DNA from: Aalborgiella sp963841045
GTDB taxonomy: Bacteria > Pseudomonadota > Gammaproteobacteria > Burkholderiales > Burkholderiaceae_C
Direction: 5' to 3'
Length of the DNA: 64,000 bases
Assembly: GCA_963841045.1 (NCBI GenBank)
Contig: CAWJBD010000005.1
Location: 124,001-188,000, forward strand
The notes below the pieces were generated by a model, which made no database searches, was not told the DNA's origin, and was given only the letters and a program-made list of their open reading frames with translations. The translations under genes were made by a program, and so were the position numbers. Shown here in pieces: positions 1 through 8,473 of the stretch (position 1 is its first letter; each line of letters opens with the position of its first letter).

Positions 1-586
1 TGCCGTAGCGCATCATGCCACCGAGCTCGGCACGTTCATCAAAAATAGTGACTGAGTGACCTTTTAAAGCCAATTGATATGCGGCTGACATACCAGCTGG
101 CCCACCACCAATGACGGCTACCTTTTTGCCGCTAGATGCCTCTGATTTTTTATAAGCGATTTTGTTTTGAATCGCGTAATCACCCAAAAAATGCTCGACT
201 GAGTTGATACCAACAAAATCTTCAACTTGGTTACGATTGCAACCAGACTCACATGGTGCTGGGCAAACTCGACCCATCACGGAAGGAAATGGGTTGGCTT
301 CAGTCAATCGGCGAAACGCATATTCTTGCCAACTCATGCTGGGTTTACCATCGCTACCGACAGGTGGTTTCTCAATACCACGAACAATATTCAAATAGCC
401 GCGAATGTCTTCACCTGCAGGACAGCTGCCTTGGCATGGTGGTGCACTTTGAATATATGTGGGGCACTTATGCGAATGATCAGCATCGAAAATCGCTTTC
501 TGGAATGAGCTGTACGTATTGGCACCATCTTTGAATCGGCGGAAAGTGATTGGCTTGGTTGCGGTCGGTTCTGCAATGCTCGACAT
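1..586 (-). CDS. dsrL: DsrL, NAD(P)H-linked oxidoreductase of the rDsr pathway (3' end cut by window edge)
   Basis: Translating back from an ATG at 586 gives 195 residues with no stop before the left edge. The protein starts MSSIAEPTATKPITF and has N-terminal iron-sulfur cysteines (C41, C51 and C55 in APPCQGSCPAGEDIRGY, then CPAPCESGC). A dinucleotide-binding loop VAVIGGGPAGMSAA follows. This is the glutamate-synthase small-subunit-like layout of DsrL, an iron-sulfur flavoprotein that works with DsrAB in sulfur oxidisers and links sulfite formation to NAD(P)+. It lies 50 bp downstream of dsrK as the last visible gene of the dsr operon. The C-terminal part and any dsrJOPN genes lie outside the window. 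Confidence 0.88.
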   Translation of the reverse strand, partial: MSSIAEPTATKPITFRRFKDGANTYSSFQKAIFDADHSHKCPTYIQSAPPCQGSCPAGEDIRGYLNIVRGIEKPPVGSDGKPSMSWQEYAFRRLTEANPFPSVMGRVCPAPCESGCNRNQVEDFVGINSVEHFLGDYAIQNKIAYKKSEASSGKKVAVIGGGPAGMSAAYQLALKGHSVTIFDERAELGGMMRYG

Positions 587-636
587 GTGTTGTACTCCTG
601 AACTATTTGTAAATTTTCTCGAAATACTATTTACGT

Positions 637-2130
637 TTACTTATCACCCAAACGAATGGCTTTGCTCACTAACTGGTGAACGCCACCCACCATGCTCATA
701 TTGAATCCGTAATAGGGTAAAACTTTGGTGAATTGCGCTTTGCAAATCGCACAGATGGTTGCCATGAAGTTAACTTGGTGGTCATCGACCAAATGCTTTA
801 AGGCCTCCATGCGTGGAAGTGCACCTTTGACACGTACTTCCATCATGTCGTCCGATAGCAAACCGCCACCGCCACCGCAACAGAATGTGCTTTCGTGAAT
901 GGTGTTGGGAGCCATGTCATGAAAATGATTGGCTACCGACGTGATGATGCGTCGTGGAATAATGAATTGTCCGCCAACCATGTTGCCCATGCGTGATGCC
1001 CGTGCCACATTGCAAGAGTCATGGAAGGTGATGATTTTGTTGTCGTTGGCTTCTTTGTCGAATTGCAAAGCGCCGCGTTGAATCAAGTCATCCGTCACTT
1101 CACAAATGTGTTGTGGAACAGGATAACGCGGATCGAGATAGTCAAAAGGTCCGATCAGCGTATTCCAGAAGCTGTATGCCACGCGCCAAGCGTGACCACA
1201 TTCTCCGACCACGATGCGTTTAACACCCAATTCAAGAGCGGCTTCTTTAACGCGCATAGAAATGTTGCGCATTTGCTCATAGTTGCCTATAAACATGCCA
1301 AAGTTACCAGCTTCTGAGGCATGAGAACTGAGCGTCCAGCTGATACCCGCAGCATGGAACACTTTGGCATAGCCAATCAAACTCTCCACATGCGGTTCAG
1401 AGAAAAAGTCAGCCGATGGTGTGATAAGCAGAACTTCAGCACCTTTCACATCGAGTGGAAACAAGACATCAACGCCTGTTTCGTCTTTGGTATCTTCTGC
1501 CAGGCCTTCCAAGGTATCGACTAAAGCTGGCCCAGGAATACCTAAGTTGTTACCAATACGGTGTACTTTGCCGATAATTTCATTGCTGTATTTTTGTCCC
1601 ATGCCCACACTGGCCATGATTTCACGTGCCGCCATGGTCACTTCAGCCGTGTCAATACCATATGGACAAAATACAGAACAACGACGACATTCTGAGCATT
1701 GATGGAAATAGGAATACCATTCGTCCAGAACTTCTTTGGTCAAATCAACCGCACCCACCAACCACGGAAAATATTTACCCGCAAATGTAAAGTAACGTCG
1801 ATAGACCTTTCGCATCAAATCTTGACGCGCAACCGGCATGTTTTTAGGATCAGCGGTTCCCAAAAAATAATGGCATTTGTCAGAGCATGCACCACAATGG
1901 ACGCATGTGTCCATGTAAACTTGCAGCGAACGGTATTTGCCCAACAACTCGCCCATTTTGGCGATGGCTTTTTCCTGCCAGTTTTCGACCAGTTCTTCAG
2001 GAAATCCAACGGCCTTTTGAATCGGGGCAGCTGCTACAAATGGCTTGAGGTGTGATGTTGCACCTGCTTGAACCAACGGGATAACAGGGTAGCTTTTAAT
2101 CTTAGGGGTTTCAAATGCTGCAGTTGCCAT
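637..2130 (-). CDS. dsrK: DsrK, iron-sulfur subunit of the DsrMKJOP membrane complex
   Basis: This 497-residue cytoplasmic protein resembles the HdrD subunit of heterodisulfide reductase. Two [4Fe-4S] motifs are visible, C76/C79/C82/C86 (CVHCGACSDKC) and C145/C148/C151/C155 (CSECRRCSVFCP). The C-terminal half holds CCG-type elements: HDSCNVARASRMG, FCCGGGGGLL and CAICKAQF. Those cysteines are thought to bind the catalytic cluster that acts on DsrC disulfide or persulfide. The gene sits 40 bp downstream of dsrM, and DsrM and DsrK form the core module exchanging electrons between DsrC and the quinone pool. I see no strong Shine-Dalgarno before the ATG at 2130, so translation may be coupled to dsrM. 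Confidence 0.95.
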   Translation of the reverse strand: MATAAFETPKIKSYPVIPLVQAGATSHLKPFVAAAPIQKAVGFPEELVENWQEKAIAKMGELLGKYRSLQVYMDTCVHCGACSDKCHYFLGTADPKNMPVARQDLMRKVYRRYFTFAGKYFPWLVGAVDLTKEVLDEWYSYFHQCSECRRCSVFCPYGIDTAEVTMAAREIMASVGMGQKYSNEIIGKVHRIGNNLGIPGPALVDTLEGLAEDTKDETGVDVLFPLDVKGAEVLLITPSADFFSEPHVESLIGYAKVFHAAGISWTLSSHASEAGNFGMFIGNYEQMRNISMRVKEAALELGVKRIVVGECGHAWRVAYSFWNTLIGPFDYLDPRYPVPQHICEVTDDLIQRGALQFDKEANDNKIITFHDSCNVARASRMGNMVGGQFIIPRRIITSVANHFHDMAPNTIHESTFCCGGGGGLLSDDMMEVRVKGALPRMEALKHLVDDHQVNFMATICAICKAQFTKVLPYYGFNMSMVGGVHQLVSKAIRLGDK

Positions 2131-2169
2131 GTATGTGTATTCGCTGTAGTGGATTTGCTTCGTGTTGGA

Positions 2170-2904
2170 CTAGCTACGCTTTTCTAATCCAGCAGCCCAA
2201 GAACTGATATGCCTTACTTCACGGGCGTTATCCACCTGATTACGTGTTGGGCTAAAGAAAATACCTGGTGCGTGCAGCAATTTGCTGATTGGGAAAATAA
2301 TCATCAGCAATGCAACCAATGTCAAATGCACCAACAATACAGGGTCTGCCGGCAAAGGCTGCAAATCGAATCGCATGAGACCCAGCATGAATAATTTAAC
2401 GGCAATGATGTCAGTGTGCGCTACGAATTTCATAGCGAGACCACTCATACCGATGGCTATTAATAACACCAGCATCAAATGATCAGATGGTGTAGAGATG
2501 TAACGTACGCGATCTACCAGCCAGCGTCTGGCCCATAAACCAAAAAGTGCTGCCACCATGGCAAATCCTGCGTATATACCAATCGACTGAATCAATGCAA
2601 TGGGTAACCAAACAGGATCTTGAAAATAGCGCAAGTGACGCAGAGTCACGACCAATAACGCCGCATGAAAAGTCCATCCAAAAATCCAAGTCCATAGGCT
2701 AGATTTGAATAAACTTTCAAAAAAAACTACTTCTCTGGCCATGCGCCAGCCCACACCCGCTTTAGTTAGGGGCGCAGGAGTGGTCGGAATTTTTAAAGGC
2801 GCTGGCGCATTCGCATAAGTGCGAATTTTGAGAGCCACCCCAACAACAAAGATAACAGTGGCAAGATAAAACAAAGCCGCATAAATAATGGTCAGCAATG
2901 ACAT
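2170..2904 (-). CDS. dsrM: DsrM, membrane cytochrome b subunit
   Basis: This 244-residue integral membrane protein has about five to six hydrophobic segments and belongs to the NarI-like respiratory cytochrome b family. It begins MSLLTIIYAALFYLATVIF. Histidines in the helices (for example FHAALLVVTLRHLRYF and HLTLVALLMIIFPISKLLH) are candidate haem b ligands. The frame extends to a TTG at 2910, but the ATG at 2904 has an AGGA seven bases upstream and is preferred. It lies between dsrC and dsrK. By family knowledge it exchanges electrons between the quinone pool and DsrK. Confidence 0.93.
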   Translation of the reverse strand: MSLLTIIYAALFYLATVIFVVGVALKIRTYANAPAPLKIPTTPAPLTKAGVGWRMAREVVFFESLFKSSLWTWIFGWTFHAALLVVTLRHLRYFQDPVWLPIALIQSIGIYAGFAMVAALFGLWARRWLVDRVRYISTPSDHLMLVLLIAIGMSGLAMKFVAHTDIIAVKLFMLGLMRFDLQPLPADPVLLVHLTLVALLMIIFPISKLLHAPGIFFSPTRNQVDNAREVRHISSWAAGLEKRS

Positions 2905-2950
2905 TACCAAATCCTGTTCGTAAGTTGAGAATGGCTACTTCGTTGACAAA

Positions 2951-3283
2951 TTAAATACAACCAGTTGGCTTTGGCAAGCCAGCAATCTTACAAGCTTGCT
3001 TGGCTGGACCGTATGGGAACAAGTCGTACAAATATTTGCTGTTGCCCTTCTCTTCGCCGAACTTCTTGCCAATTGCTTTGGTCAACACACGAACTGCGGG
3101 TGCAATTTGGAATTCGTTGTAGTACTCACGCAAAAAGTCAACAACTTCCCAGTGGTTGTCAGTCATCTCGACCTTTTCTTCAACTGCCATGTGCAAAGCT
3201 GCATCTCTGTCCCATTCAGCCAAGTTCAATAAAAAACCTTCTTCGTCAGTTTCGTAAGTTTTACCGTTAATCTCGAAAGCCAT
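2951..3283 (-). CDS. dsrC: DsrC, two-cysteine sulfur carrier
   Basis: This is a small sulfur-carrier protein of 110 residues. Its flexible C-terminal arm ACKIAGLPKPTGCI keeps both functional cysteines, ten residues apart with the second penultimate, as in authentic DsrC. In sulfur oxidisers it receives sulfur from DsrEFH and carries it as persulfide or trisulfide for oxidation by DsrAB. The chosen start (MAFEINGKTYETDEEG, ATG at 3283) has a strong AGGAG eight bases upstream; a GTG nine bases further up is less likely. Two paralogues without the full cysteine pair lie at 8041 and 13530. Confidence 0.96.
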   Translation of the reverse strand: MAFEINGKTYETDEEGFLLNLAEWDRDAALHMAVEEKVEMTDNHWEVVDFLREYYNEFQIAPAVRVLTKAIGKKFGEEKGNSKYLYDLFPYGPAKQACKIAGLPKPTGCI

Positions 3284-3345
3284 GTGATTCACTCCTGTTA
3301 AAAATAATAAAAACCATCTACCAAATTAGCACAAAGCCGTATGAC

Positions 3346-3645
3346 TTAGAGCCAAGAATTTGATGTGCTGTATTGTGCAACCAAATCGACGAAACCACTG
3401 TAATCGACGAGCGTAACGCCTTCAATGGCTTTTGCAGTGACGCCGCGCGCATCCATGTCTGGCTGCAAGGCATAAACTTTCAATGTGCTGCAAGCTGAAC
3501 GAATAGCCGCTTCGGCAGTGCTGCCCTTGGTTGCAGCATAAATAGCATCTTCAATGAGCAACAAACCTTGTCCAGGTTGCGCCAAACGCAAACATGTATC
3601 CAAGCTGGTCGACTGAAACGGTGATTTATTAACAATATTCAACAT
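3346..3645 (-). CDS. dsrH: DsrH, subunit of the DsrEFH sulfurtransferase
   Basis: This 99-residue protein of the TusB/DsrH family starts MLNIVNKSPFQSTSLDTCLR and keeps a cysteine at residue 18, near the conserved cysteine of the family. DsrE, DsrF and DsrH form a cytoplasmic alpha2-beta2-gamma2 hexamer that relays sulfane sulfur from TusA to DsrC. The gene follows dsrF by 29 bp and precedes dsrC, the classic dsrEFHC order that is diagnostic of the oxidative (reverse) Dsr pathway. Confidence 0.92.
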   Translation of the reverse strand: MLNIVNKSPFQSTSLDTCLRLAQPGQGLLLIEDAIYAATKGSTAEAAIRSACSTLKVYALQPDMDARGVTAKAIEGVTLVDYSGFVDLVAQYSTSNSWL

Positions 3646-3674
3646 ATGTATTTACTCTTATCTGTTCGGTCTGT

Positions 3675-4058
3675 TTAGAAACTGAGGATAACGTCTTGCT
3701 CAGCCATGAGTTCACCCATGGCTTTAGCGTCAAGAACTTCGACAGGTACCAAGAGATCGCTCTCAGTTAAACCACGTTGCTCCAATGATTGTTTATCTAC
3801 ATACAGTTTTTCCACATCGTATCCATCGAGTGCACGGTAACTTGGTGAAAAATTCTTAATGCCGATATCTTTGGTTTGTTGGCCTTTAACCAATTCGTAA
3901 ACACCATCATCGACGAATACCAGACTCACGTCTTGATCGAAAGTCGCCGTAATCAAAACGACTTCTAAGCTTTCAAGCGCATAAATGGTACCGTACGGCG
4001 CTTTACGATTGACAAACATGAATTTCTTCATTTTGGGACCTGATTGTTGCTCGCTCAT
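3675..4058 (-). CDS. dsrF: DsrF, subunit of the DsrEFH sulfurtransferase
   Basis: This 127-residue protein of the TusC/DsrF family has the core KKFMFVNRKAPYGTIYALE and then VSLVFVDDGVYELVKGQQT. It lacks an active cysteine, as expected of the structural DsrF subunit. It lies between dsrE (27 bp) and dsrH (29 bp). The first residues (MSEQQSGPK) precede a second possible start at MKKF, so a slightly shorter product cannot be excluded. Confidence 0.92.
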   Translation of the reverse strand: MSEQQSGPKMKKFMFVNRKAPYGTIYALESLEVVLITATFDQDVSLVFVDDGVYELVKGQQTKDIGIKNFSPSYRALDGYDVEKLYVDKQSLEQRGLTESDLLVPVEVLDAKAMGELMAEQDVILSF

Positions 4059-4085
4059 TTTAGGAATTCTTTCTGAAACAAAAGT

Positions 4086-4446
4086 TTAGTCGCCAAAGGT
4101 AACCAGACGATCCGCCTTGATACCACTGTCTACCAATTGCCCTAAACCAGAAATACGGAATCCTGGCGCCAACACTTCATCTTTAATACCACGGCGCAGC
4201 GCAGCAGCAACACAGACTACCAAATCAACCTTGTGCTCAGCGGCCATAGCGGACCAACGATTGACAATGTGTCGGTCATCTTGCGGTGGCTCAGTTAATC
4301 GCGTCGCATTGTTAACACCATCATGGTAGAAAAACACACGTTGTATTTCGTGACCTTTGGCAATAGCCGCCATAGCAAACTGATACGCCGTATCAGTATG
4401 CTTGGTGCGTGTAAGGGCCTTCGCTGACGAGTAGTCCAAACTTCAT
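4086..4446 (-). CDS. dsrE: DsrE, catalytic subunit of DsrEFH (apparent +1 frameshift near codon 16)
   Basis: From an ATG at 4446 the frame reads MKFGLLVSEGPYTHQAY and then hits a stop. The family sequence resumes one frame over as DTAYQFAMAAIAKGHEI. Removing a single base near 4398 joins the halves into a normal DsrE of about 119 residues, including DGVNNAT and the cysteine in DLVVCVAAALRRGI that carries persulfide in this family. The uninterrupted frame alone (from 4439, MDYSSAKAL) would give a non-family N-terminus. Because downstream dsr genes are intact and similar indels occur across the window, sequence error is more likely than a null gene. Confidence 0.88.
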
Positions 4447-4481
4447 AACTAAAATTCCGAGTTATTGAATAAAATTAAATG

Positions 4482-5553
4482 CTAGAAACGAATATGCGTT
4501 GAAGCATTGAGACTTGAGCGAGAACCACGCCAATCGTCAATCAAATACTTGGTAAACGGCAAATCGCACTTCTCGAAGAATGCAGGCCAGCCGATGCGGT
4601 CAATCCAGTCAGCCATACGCTCCCAAGAACGCGCATCTTCTTTGTAGGTGTACAAAATCTTCTTGACCATTGCAGAGACTTCTGGCCAGCGTGGTGCGTT
4701 GTTTGGCAAACCAGATGCCACCATTTTCATGAAAGTTGGTTTACCGCGTGCATTTGAGTTTTTGCCACCCACCCAAATTGCCAATTTGCTGTGCTCAGGG
4801 TCATTGATTTGCATAGGTGGGCATGGAGGGTAGCAAGCACCGCAGCACATGCATTTCGCCTCATCAATTTCTAATGATGGTTTGCCATTCACCATCGCAG
4901 GACGAATCGCCGCTACAGGACAACGTGCCACGACGGTAGGTCGCTCACAAGCATTACCGACTAAATCATGGTTGATTTTTGGTGGTTTTGTATGCTGAAT
5001 AATGATGGCAATGTCAGCCTGACCACCGCAGTTAATTTCACAGCATGATGTAGACAAATGAACGCGGTTTGGCATTTCTTCTTTAATGAACTCTTCGTGC
5101 AGGTCGTCCATCAAGGCTTTGACCGCACCAGAGGCATCAGTACCAGGAATGTCGCAGTGCAACCAACCTTGTGTATGCGCAATTGCTGATACAGAGTTGC
5201 CTGTACCACCGACTGGGAAACCTCCTTCACCCAGTGCGCTCAATCAATGGCGCTACACGAGCCGGATCTGTCACCATGTATTCAATATTACTGCGAATTG
5301 TGAATCGGACATGACCGTCCGCATACTTGTCAGCAATATCACATAGCTTGCGAATGGTAAACAGATCCATTTGGCGCTGCGTACCAGCACGGACAGTCCA
5401 AATTTCATCACCAGAATGTGCCACATGGTGCAAAACACCTGGACGTGGCCGGTCATGGTACTTCCAATTGCCGTAATTTTTTAGCATCAAAGGATGCAGA
5501 TATTGTTTGTTATCTGGTACGCCACTTTCGATGGGGGTGCGCATTGTAGCCAT
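4482..5553 (-). CDS. dsrB: DsrB, beta subunit of reverse dissimilatory sulfite reductase (apparent frameshift)
   Basis: This is the sulfite reductase beta subunit, pairing with DsrA in a sirohaem and [4Fe-4S] enzyme that oxidises reduced sulfur to sulfite. The N-terminal part (MATMRTPIESGVPDNKQY to ARVAPLIE, start 5553, AGGA nine bases upstream) breaks near 5237. The rest continues in another frame from LSALGEGGFPVGGTGNS. The second part carries the cluster cysteines (STSCCEINCGG and further cysteines) and a ferredoxin motif CMCCGACYPPCPP. A one-base indel restores a protein of about 356 residues. Total length and motif order are normal, so the break is probably a sequence error. Confidence 0.92.
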
Positions 5554-5608
5554 TTGATTATTTCCTGTGTCAGTCAAATTAGATTGAATAAATTATTGTG
5601 AGAATTTT

Positions 5609-6886
5609 TTACGCCGCTTTGCGCGCATTAATCTTCTCAACTTCCGCATCCCAACCATCTGTACGAACGTAAGGATTGGTACGAGGAGTTGTCACCATGT
5701 TTGGATCAATTTCCATCTCAATGCCTTCTAAGAAGTTAATCAAACCAATGCGTTCGATCATCTCGCCTGTACGCTCGTGCTCCAATGCATTTTCCGCAAA
5801 GAAGTCAATCGCTTTTTGGGCCAATTCAACCAAAGCTTCGTAGTCTTCTTCTGTCTTCATTGGCATAAATGGAGCAATGACGGTACCCATCAAATCACCA
5901 ATTTTCAAGGTACGCTTACCGCCCATCAAGATAGTTACGCCTTTGTCTGTACCAGTAGCCAAAGCGCCTGTCATGACGTTGATGCAGTGCATGCAACGTA
6001 CGCAGTTGCCGTTATCAATTTCCAATGATTGTGTATCGTTGATCGCAACACTTGAAATTTTTGGACCCTTAGAAACCGCAGATGTGTCCTTCAGCATAAT
6101 GGCTTTGGTTGGGCAACGGCTTACCACATCGTTAACCAATTCGGTCATGCCGTGCTTTGCAAACCATTTGCGGGCCAATGCTTCGTCGGTACGCATGTTG
6201 TCGCGCCATGTACCAATTACCGCCATATCAGCACGCTGAATGGAGTTCATGCAGTCATTTGGGCAACCAGAGAATTTGAACTTGAATTTATATGGCAGTG
6301 CAGGACGGTGCATATCGTCCAAGAATGTATTGAGCACTTGGCGATGTGCTTTAGCTTCATCGAAACAAGACTGTTCGCAACGCGCTGCACCCACACAGGA
6401 CATGCTGGTGCGCACAGCTGGGCCTGCACCACCCAAGTCAAATCCCAACTCATTGATTTCATCGAAAGCACCCTGCACATTGGCAGTGCTTGCACCTTGG
6501 AACATGATGTCACCAGATTGACCATGGAATGCGATCAGACCGGAACCGTGACGCTCCCAAATATCACACATCTTGCGCAATACGTCAGTGTTGTAATGCA
6601 TACCAGCTGGCGGTTGTACACGCAAGGTATGAAATTCTTTAGAAGCCGGGAACATTTCGGCCACTTCAGAGAAGCGAGGAATTACACCACCACCGTAGCC
6701 GAATACACCGACCGTACCACCCTTCCAATAACCTTTGCGGGTTTTGTAAGAGTGCTCAAGCTGACCCATTAAATCGGTCATGTAATCACTGTCTTTTGCC
6801 AAGCGCTTCAGACCTGTGACAAAGCTAGGCCATGGACCACTTTCCAGCTGGTCAAGCATGGGGGTATCGTGTTGTTTCTTACTCAT
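5609..6886 (-). CDS. dsrA: DsrA, alpha subunit of reverse dissimilatory sulfite reductase
   Basis: This is the first gene of the dsr operon, giving 425 residues from the ATG at 6886, which has AAGGAGAC just upstream. The frame runs 29 codons further but without a ribosome site. Sirohaem/[4Fe-4S] cysteines are seen in SCVGAARCEQSC and FSGCPNDCMNS. The inserted ferredoxin domain shows CPTKAIML and NCVRCMHCINVMTGAL. With DsrB it forms the cytoplasmic enzyme. The gene diverges from the accessory cluster at 7068 across about 180 bp. Presence of dsrEFH and dsrL indicates the oxidative direction. Confidence 0.96.
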   Translation of the reverse strand: MSKKQHDTPMLDQLESGPWPSFVTGLKRLAKDSDYMTDLMGQLEHSYKTRKGYWKGGTVGVFGYGGGVIPRFSEVAEMFPASKEFHTLRVQPPAGMHYNTDVLRKMCDIWERHGSGLIAFHGQSGDIMFQGASTANVQGAFDEINELGFDLGGAGPAVRTSMSCVGAARCEQSCFDEAKAHRQVLNTFLDDMHRPALPYKFKFKFSGCPNDCMNSIQRADMAVIGTWRDNMRTDEALARKWFAKHGMTELVNDVVSRCPTKAIMLKDTSAVSKGPKISSVAINDTQSLEIDNGNCVRCMHCINVMTGALATGTDKGVTILMGGKRTLKIGDLMGTVIAPFMPMKTEEDYEALVELAQKAIDFFAENALEHERTGEMIERIGLINFLEGIEMEIDPNMVTTPRTNPYVRTDGWDAEVEKINARKAA

Positions 6887-7067
6887 GTTAGTCTCCTTGA
6901 TTGGATGGTGCGAATCTGGTTGAGGGTACAGTTTAACTCGGTGTCGAATCTTATGTGCGATTATGGGGTGCAACTATCACCCTCGTTGAGTATAAAGGGC
7001 TACCCATTCGGATTATTCCCTTAAATCTATTCAGGCAATAGCTCATTTTCATTCTGCTTACGCTAAT
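6887..7067. promoter_or_regulatory. Divergent promoter region dsrA / accessory cluster
   Basis: This intergenic region must hold promoters for the dsr operon (minus) and for the 7068 gene (plus). It contains TACCCAT at 7001-7007, a NarL-type heptamer in form, flanked by AAAGGG and GGATTATTCCC. The upstream region of tusA carries TACCCAT with a nearby AGGGTAATACCC. A shared activator is inferred only from this similarity. Confidence 0.45.
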
Positions 7068-7346
7068 ATGTCAGCTAAAAACAGACTGCAAATTATGACA
7101 GATACGATTACCCCTTTGATAAAAATGACCATCCCTATAGGTGGGCAAGTTATCGAATTACAGCAATTTGACCACGCATCTGGCGGCATGAGTTTGCTGC
7201 GCACGCGCATCCGCGAAAAAAGCAGATTCACTGTATTTGAAATTGATCCAGATTCAGCAAAAATTTGGGGTGAAACACTGTTGTCTTGGGCCGCAAGTCA
7301 GTCCAAAGTAAACCCTCAAAATCAAACCGATAACGACCAGAAGTAA
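7068..7346 (+). CDS. Unknown small protein, first gene of the cluster divergent from dsr
   Basis: I do not recognise this 92-residue protein. It is soluble, with no signal peptide, cysteine motif or membrane segment. The core PIGGQVIELQQFDHASGGMSL is followed by a charged RTRIREKSRFTVFEID and a polar tail. A second start (MTDTITPLI, 7095) is equally possible because neither ATG has a clear Shine-Dalgarno. The stop overlaps the start of the Cas6-like gene by one base (TAATG), so the two are very likely translationally coupled and may act together. Confidence 0.6.
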   Translation: MSAKNRLQIMTDTITPLIKMTIPIGGQVIELQQFDHASGGMSLLRTRIREKSRFTVFEIDPDSAKIWGETLLSWAASQSKVNPQNQTDNDQK

Positions 7347-7957
7347 TGGTGCAGACAAACTATCATCCACAGATGGTGGACATTGTTTTCCCGATTGAAG
7401 GAACGACGATTTCCAGGCACTATTCGCATGATTTGCAAAGTGCTTTGCAAAATGAATTGCCTTGGATAACCAGCGATAAACAATTCAGCATTCACCCCAT
7501 CAAATTGGTTACCGGCGACACGGATATCACCATATTGTCACGCCGCGCGCAATTGATTGTTCGCGGTGCTCGCTCTCGCAACGAAGAAATCAAACAATTG
7601 AGCGGAAAAGCGTTGAATTTGTCTGGTCATGTGATACGACTTGGCACACCTCACGAAAAGGAATTAATTCCTCATTCAACTTTGTACGCTTACCATGTGG
7701 TTGCAGGCGATGCCAGCGAATCAGACTTTTTGTCTAAAGTATCCGATGAATTGCAAGTTTTAGGTATCAGCGGTGAACGCGTTTGCGGCAAACGCCACTA
7801 TATTGGCGAGACCAAACAATCACTCGACACTTTCAGCTTAATGGTGCATGGCTTGGCACCAGAACAATCGTTGCGTTTGCAAGAATTTGGCTTAGGGAAA
7901 CACAAACAGTTGGGATGTGGCGTTTTTGTTGCGCACAAATCCGCTGCTGCAGTGTGA
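7346..7957 (+). CDS. Orphan Cas6/Cmx6-like endoribonuclease family protein
   Basis: This 203-residue protein has the pattern of the Cmx6 branch of Cas6. It opens VDIVFPIEGTTISRHYSHDL, has ILSRRAQLIVRGAR and LSGKALNLSGHVIRLG in the middle, and ends with a glycine-rich RNA-binding loop, GLGKHKQLGCGVFVAHK. Cas6 proteins cut CRISPR precursor RNA, but no repeat array or other cas gene is visible here. The gene is coupled to 7068 and followed by a DsrC-like gene. A role on a non-CRISPR RNA is inference. The N-terminal histidines are possible catalytic residues. Assignment is from motif memory, not a profile search. Confidence 0.72.
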   Translation: MVQTNYHPQMVDIVFPIEGTTISRHYSHDLQSALQNELPWITSDKQFSIHPIKLVTGDTDITILSRRAQLIVRGARSRNEEIKQLSGKALNLSGHVIRLGTPHEKELIPHSTLYAYHVVAGDASESDFLSKVSDELQVLGISGERVCGKRHYIGETKQSLDTFSLMVHGLAPEQSLRLQEFGLGKHKQLGCGVFVAHKSAAAV

Positions 7958-8040
7958 AAGAATCCTTTTTTTTGCGAGCAAAGTTGCACAGAATATTTGG
8001 TTTTATTGTGTTTGTTTATCATTATTTATAGGAGAGAAAA

Positions 8041-8370
8041 ATGACATACATCGTTAACGGCGTTGAACTTGAAACTGATGCTGAAGGTTATTTATTGGAG
8101 CCATCTTTTGATGACGAGACAGTGAACGTCATCGCAGCTGCCGAAAACATCACATTGACTGATGCACATTGGGAAGTGATCAATTATTTGCGTGATCAAT
8201 ACCGTGAAGAAGGTGCCACTCCCAACTTCAGAAACATGGTTAAAGGCATGGATGAAATTCGTCCAGGTGTTGACAGTAAATACCTATACGATTTGTTCCC
8301 GATTGGCCCAGCAAAGCAAGGTCCTAAGGTGGCCGGTTTACCCCAACCCAAAGGCAAAGGCGGTTATTAA
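8041..8370 (+). CDS. DsrC-like protein lacking both cysteines (RspA type)
   Basis: These 109 residues belong to the DsrC/TusE family throughout (TYIVNGVELETDAEGYLLE, LTDAHWEVINYLRDQY, KYLYDLFPIGPAKQGPK). The C-terminal arm reads VAGLPQPKGKGGY, so both sulfur-carrying cysteines are gone; the positions hold proline and glycine or lysine. Cysteine-free homologues have been called RspA (regulatory sulfur-related proteins) and cannot carry sulfur. It may bind the same partners as DsrC as a decoy or regulator, which is inference. It has a strong ribosome site, AGGAGAGAAAAATG, and follows the Cas6-like gene by 83 bp. Confidence 0.85.
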   Translation: MTYIVNGVELETDAEGYLLEPSFDDETVNVIAAAENITLTDAHWEVINYLRDQYREEGATPNFRNMVKGMDEIRPGVDSKYLYDLFPIGPAKQGPKVAGLPQPKGKGGY

Positions 8371-8450
8371 TGCCCCCACGCTTGTCACCTTGTGTACTAC
8401 GCTGCCCCCCAAAGGAGCTAATTTCCCTTGAGGCGGCTCAGCGGGAAATT
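8371..8450. repeat. Degenerate intergenic repeat of comamonad type
   Basis: The stretch starting tgcccccacgcttgtcacc, with ctgccccccaaaggagc and gaggcggctcagcggg, resembles a GC-rich dispersed intergenic element that I recall from Comamonadaceae genomes. It is embedded in a lower-GC neighbourhood and lies directly after the RspA stop codon. Only one copy is visible, so the family call rests on memory. Confidence 0.4.
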
Positions 8451-8473
8451 GTTGCACTCACACAGCTATCTAA

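Noticed and set aside
4086..5553. dsrE and dsrB as true pseudogenes with loss of sulfite reductase
   Set aside because: Both genes keep all family motifs and need one base each. Similar indels hit polA and trpA, and the rest of the operon is intact.
6152..6772. Plus-strand frame of 206 residues opposite dsrA
   Set aside because: It lies fully within dsrA on the other strand, with no ribosome site or domain pattern.
7346..8040. CRISPR array associated with the Cas6-like gene
   Set aside because: I looked for regularly spaced direct repeats around this gene and through the window; the dispersed palindromes are not regularly spaced and have no spacer structure.
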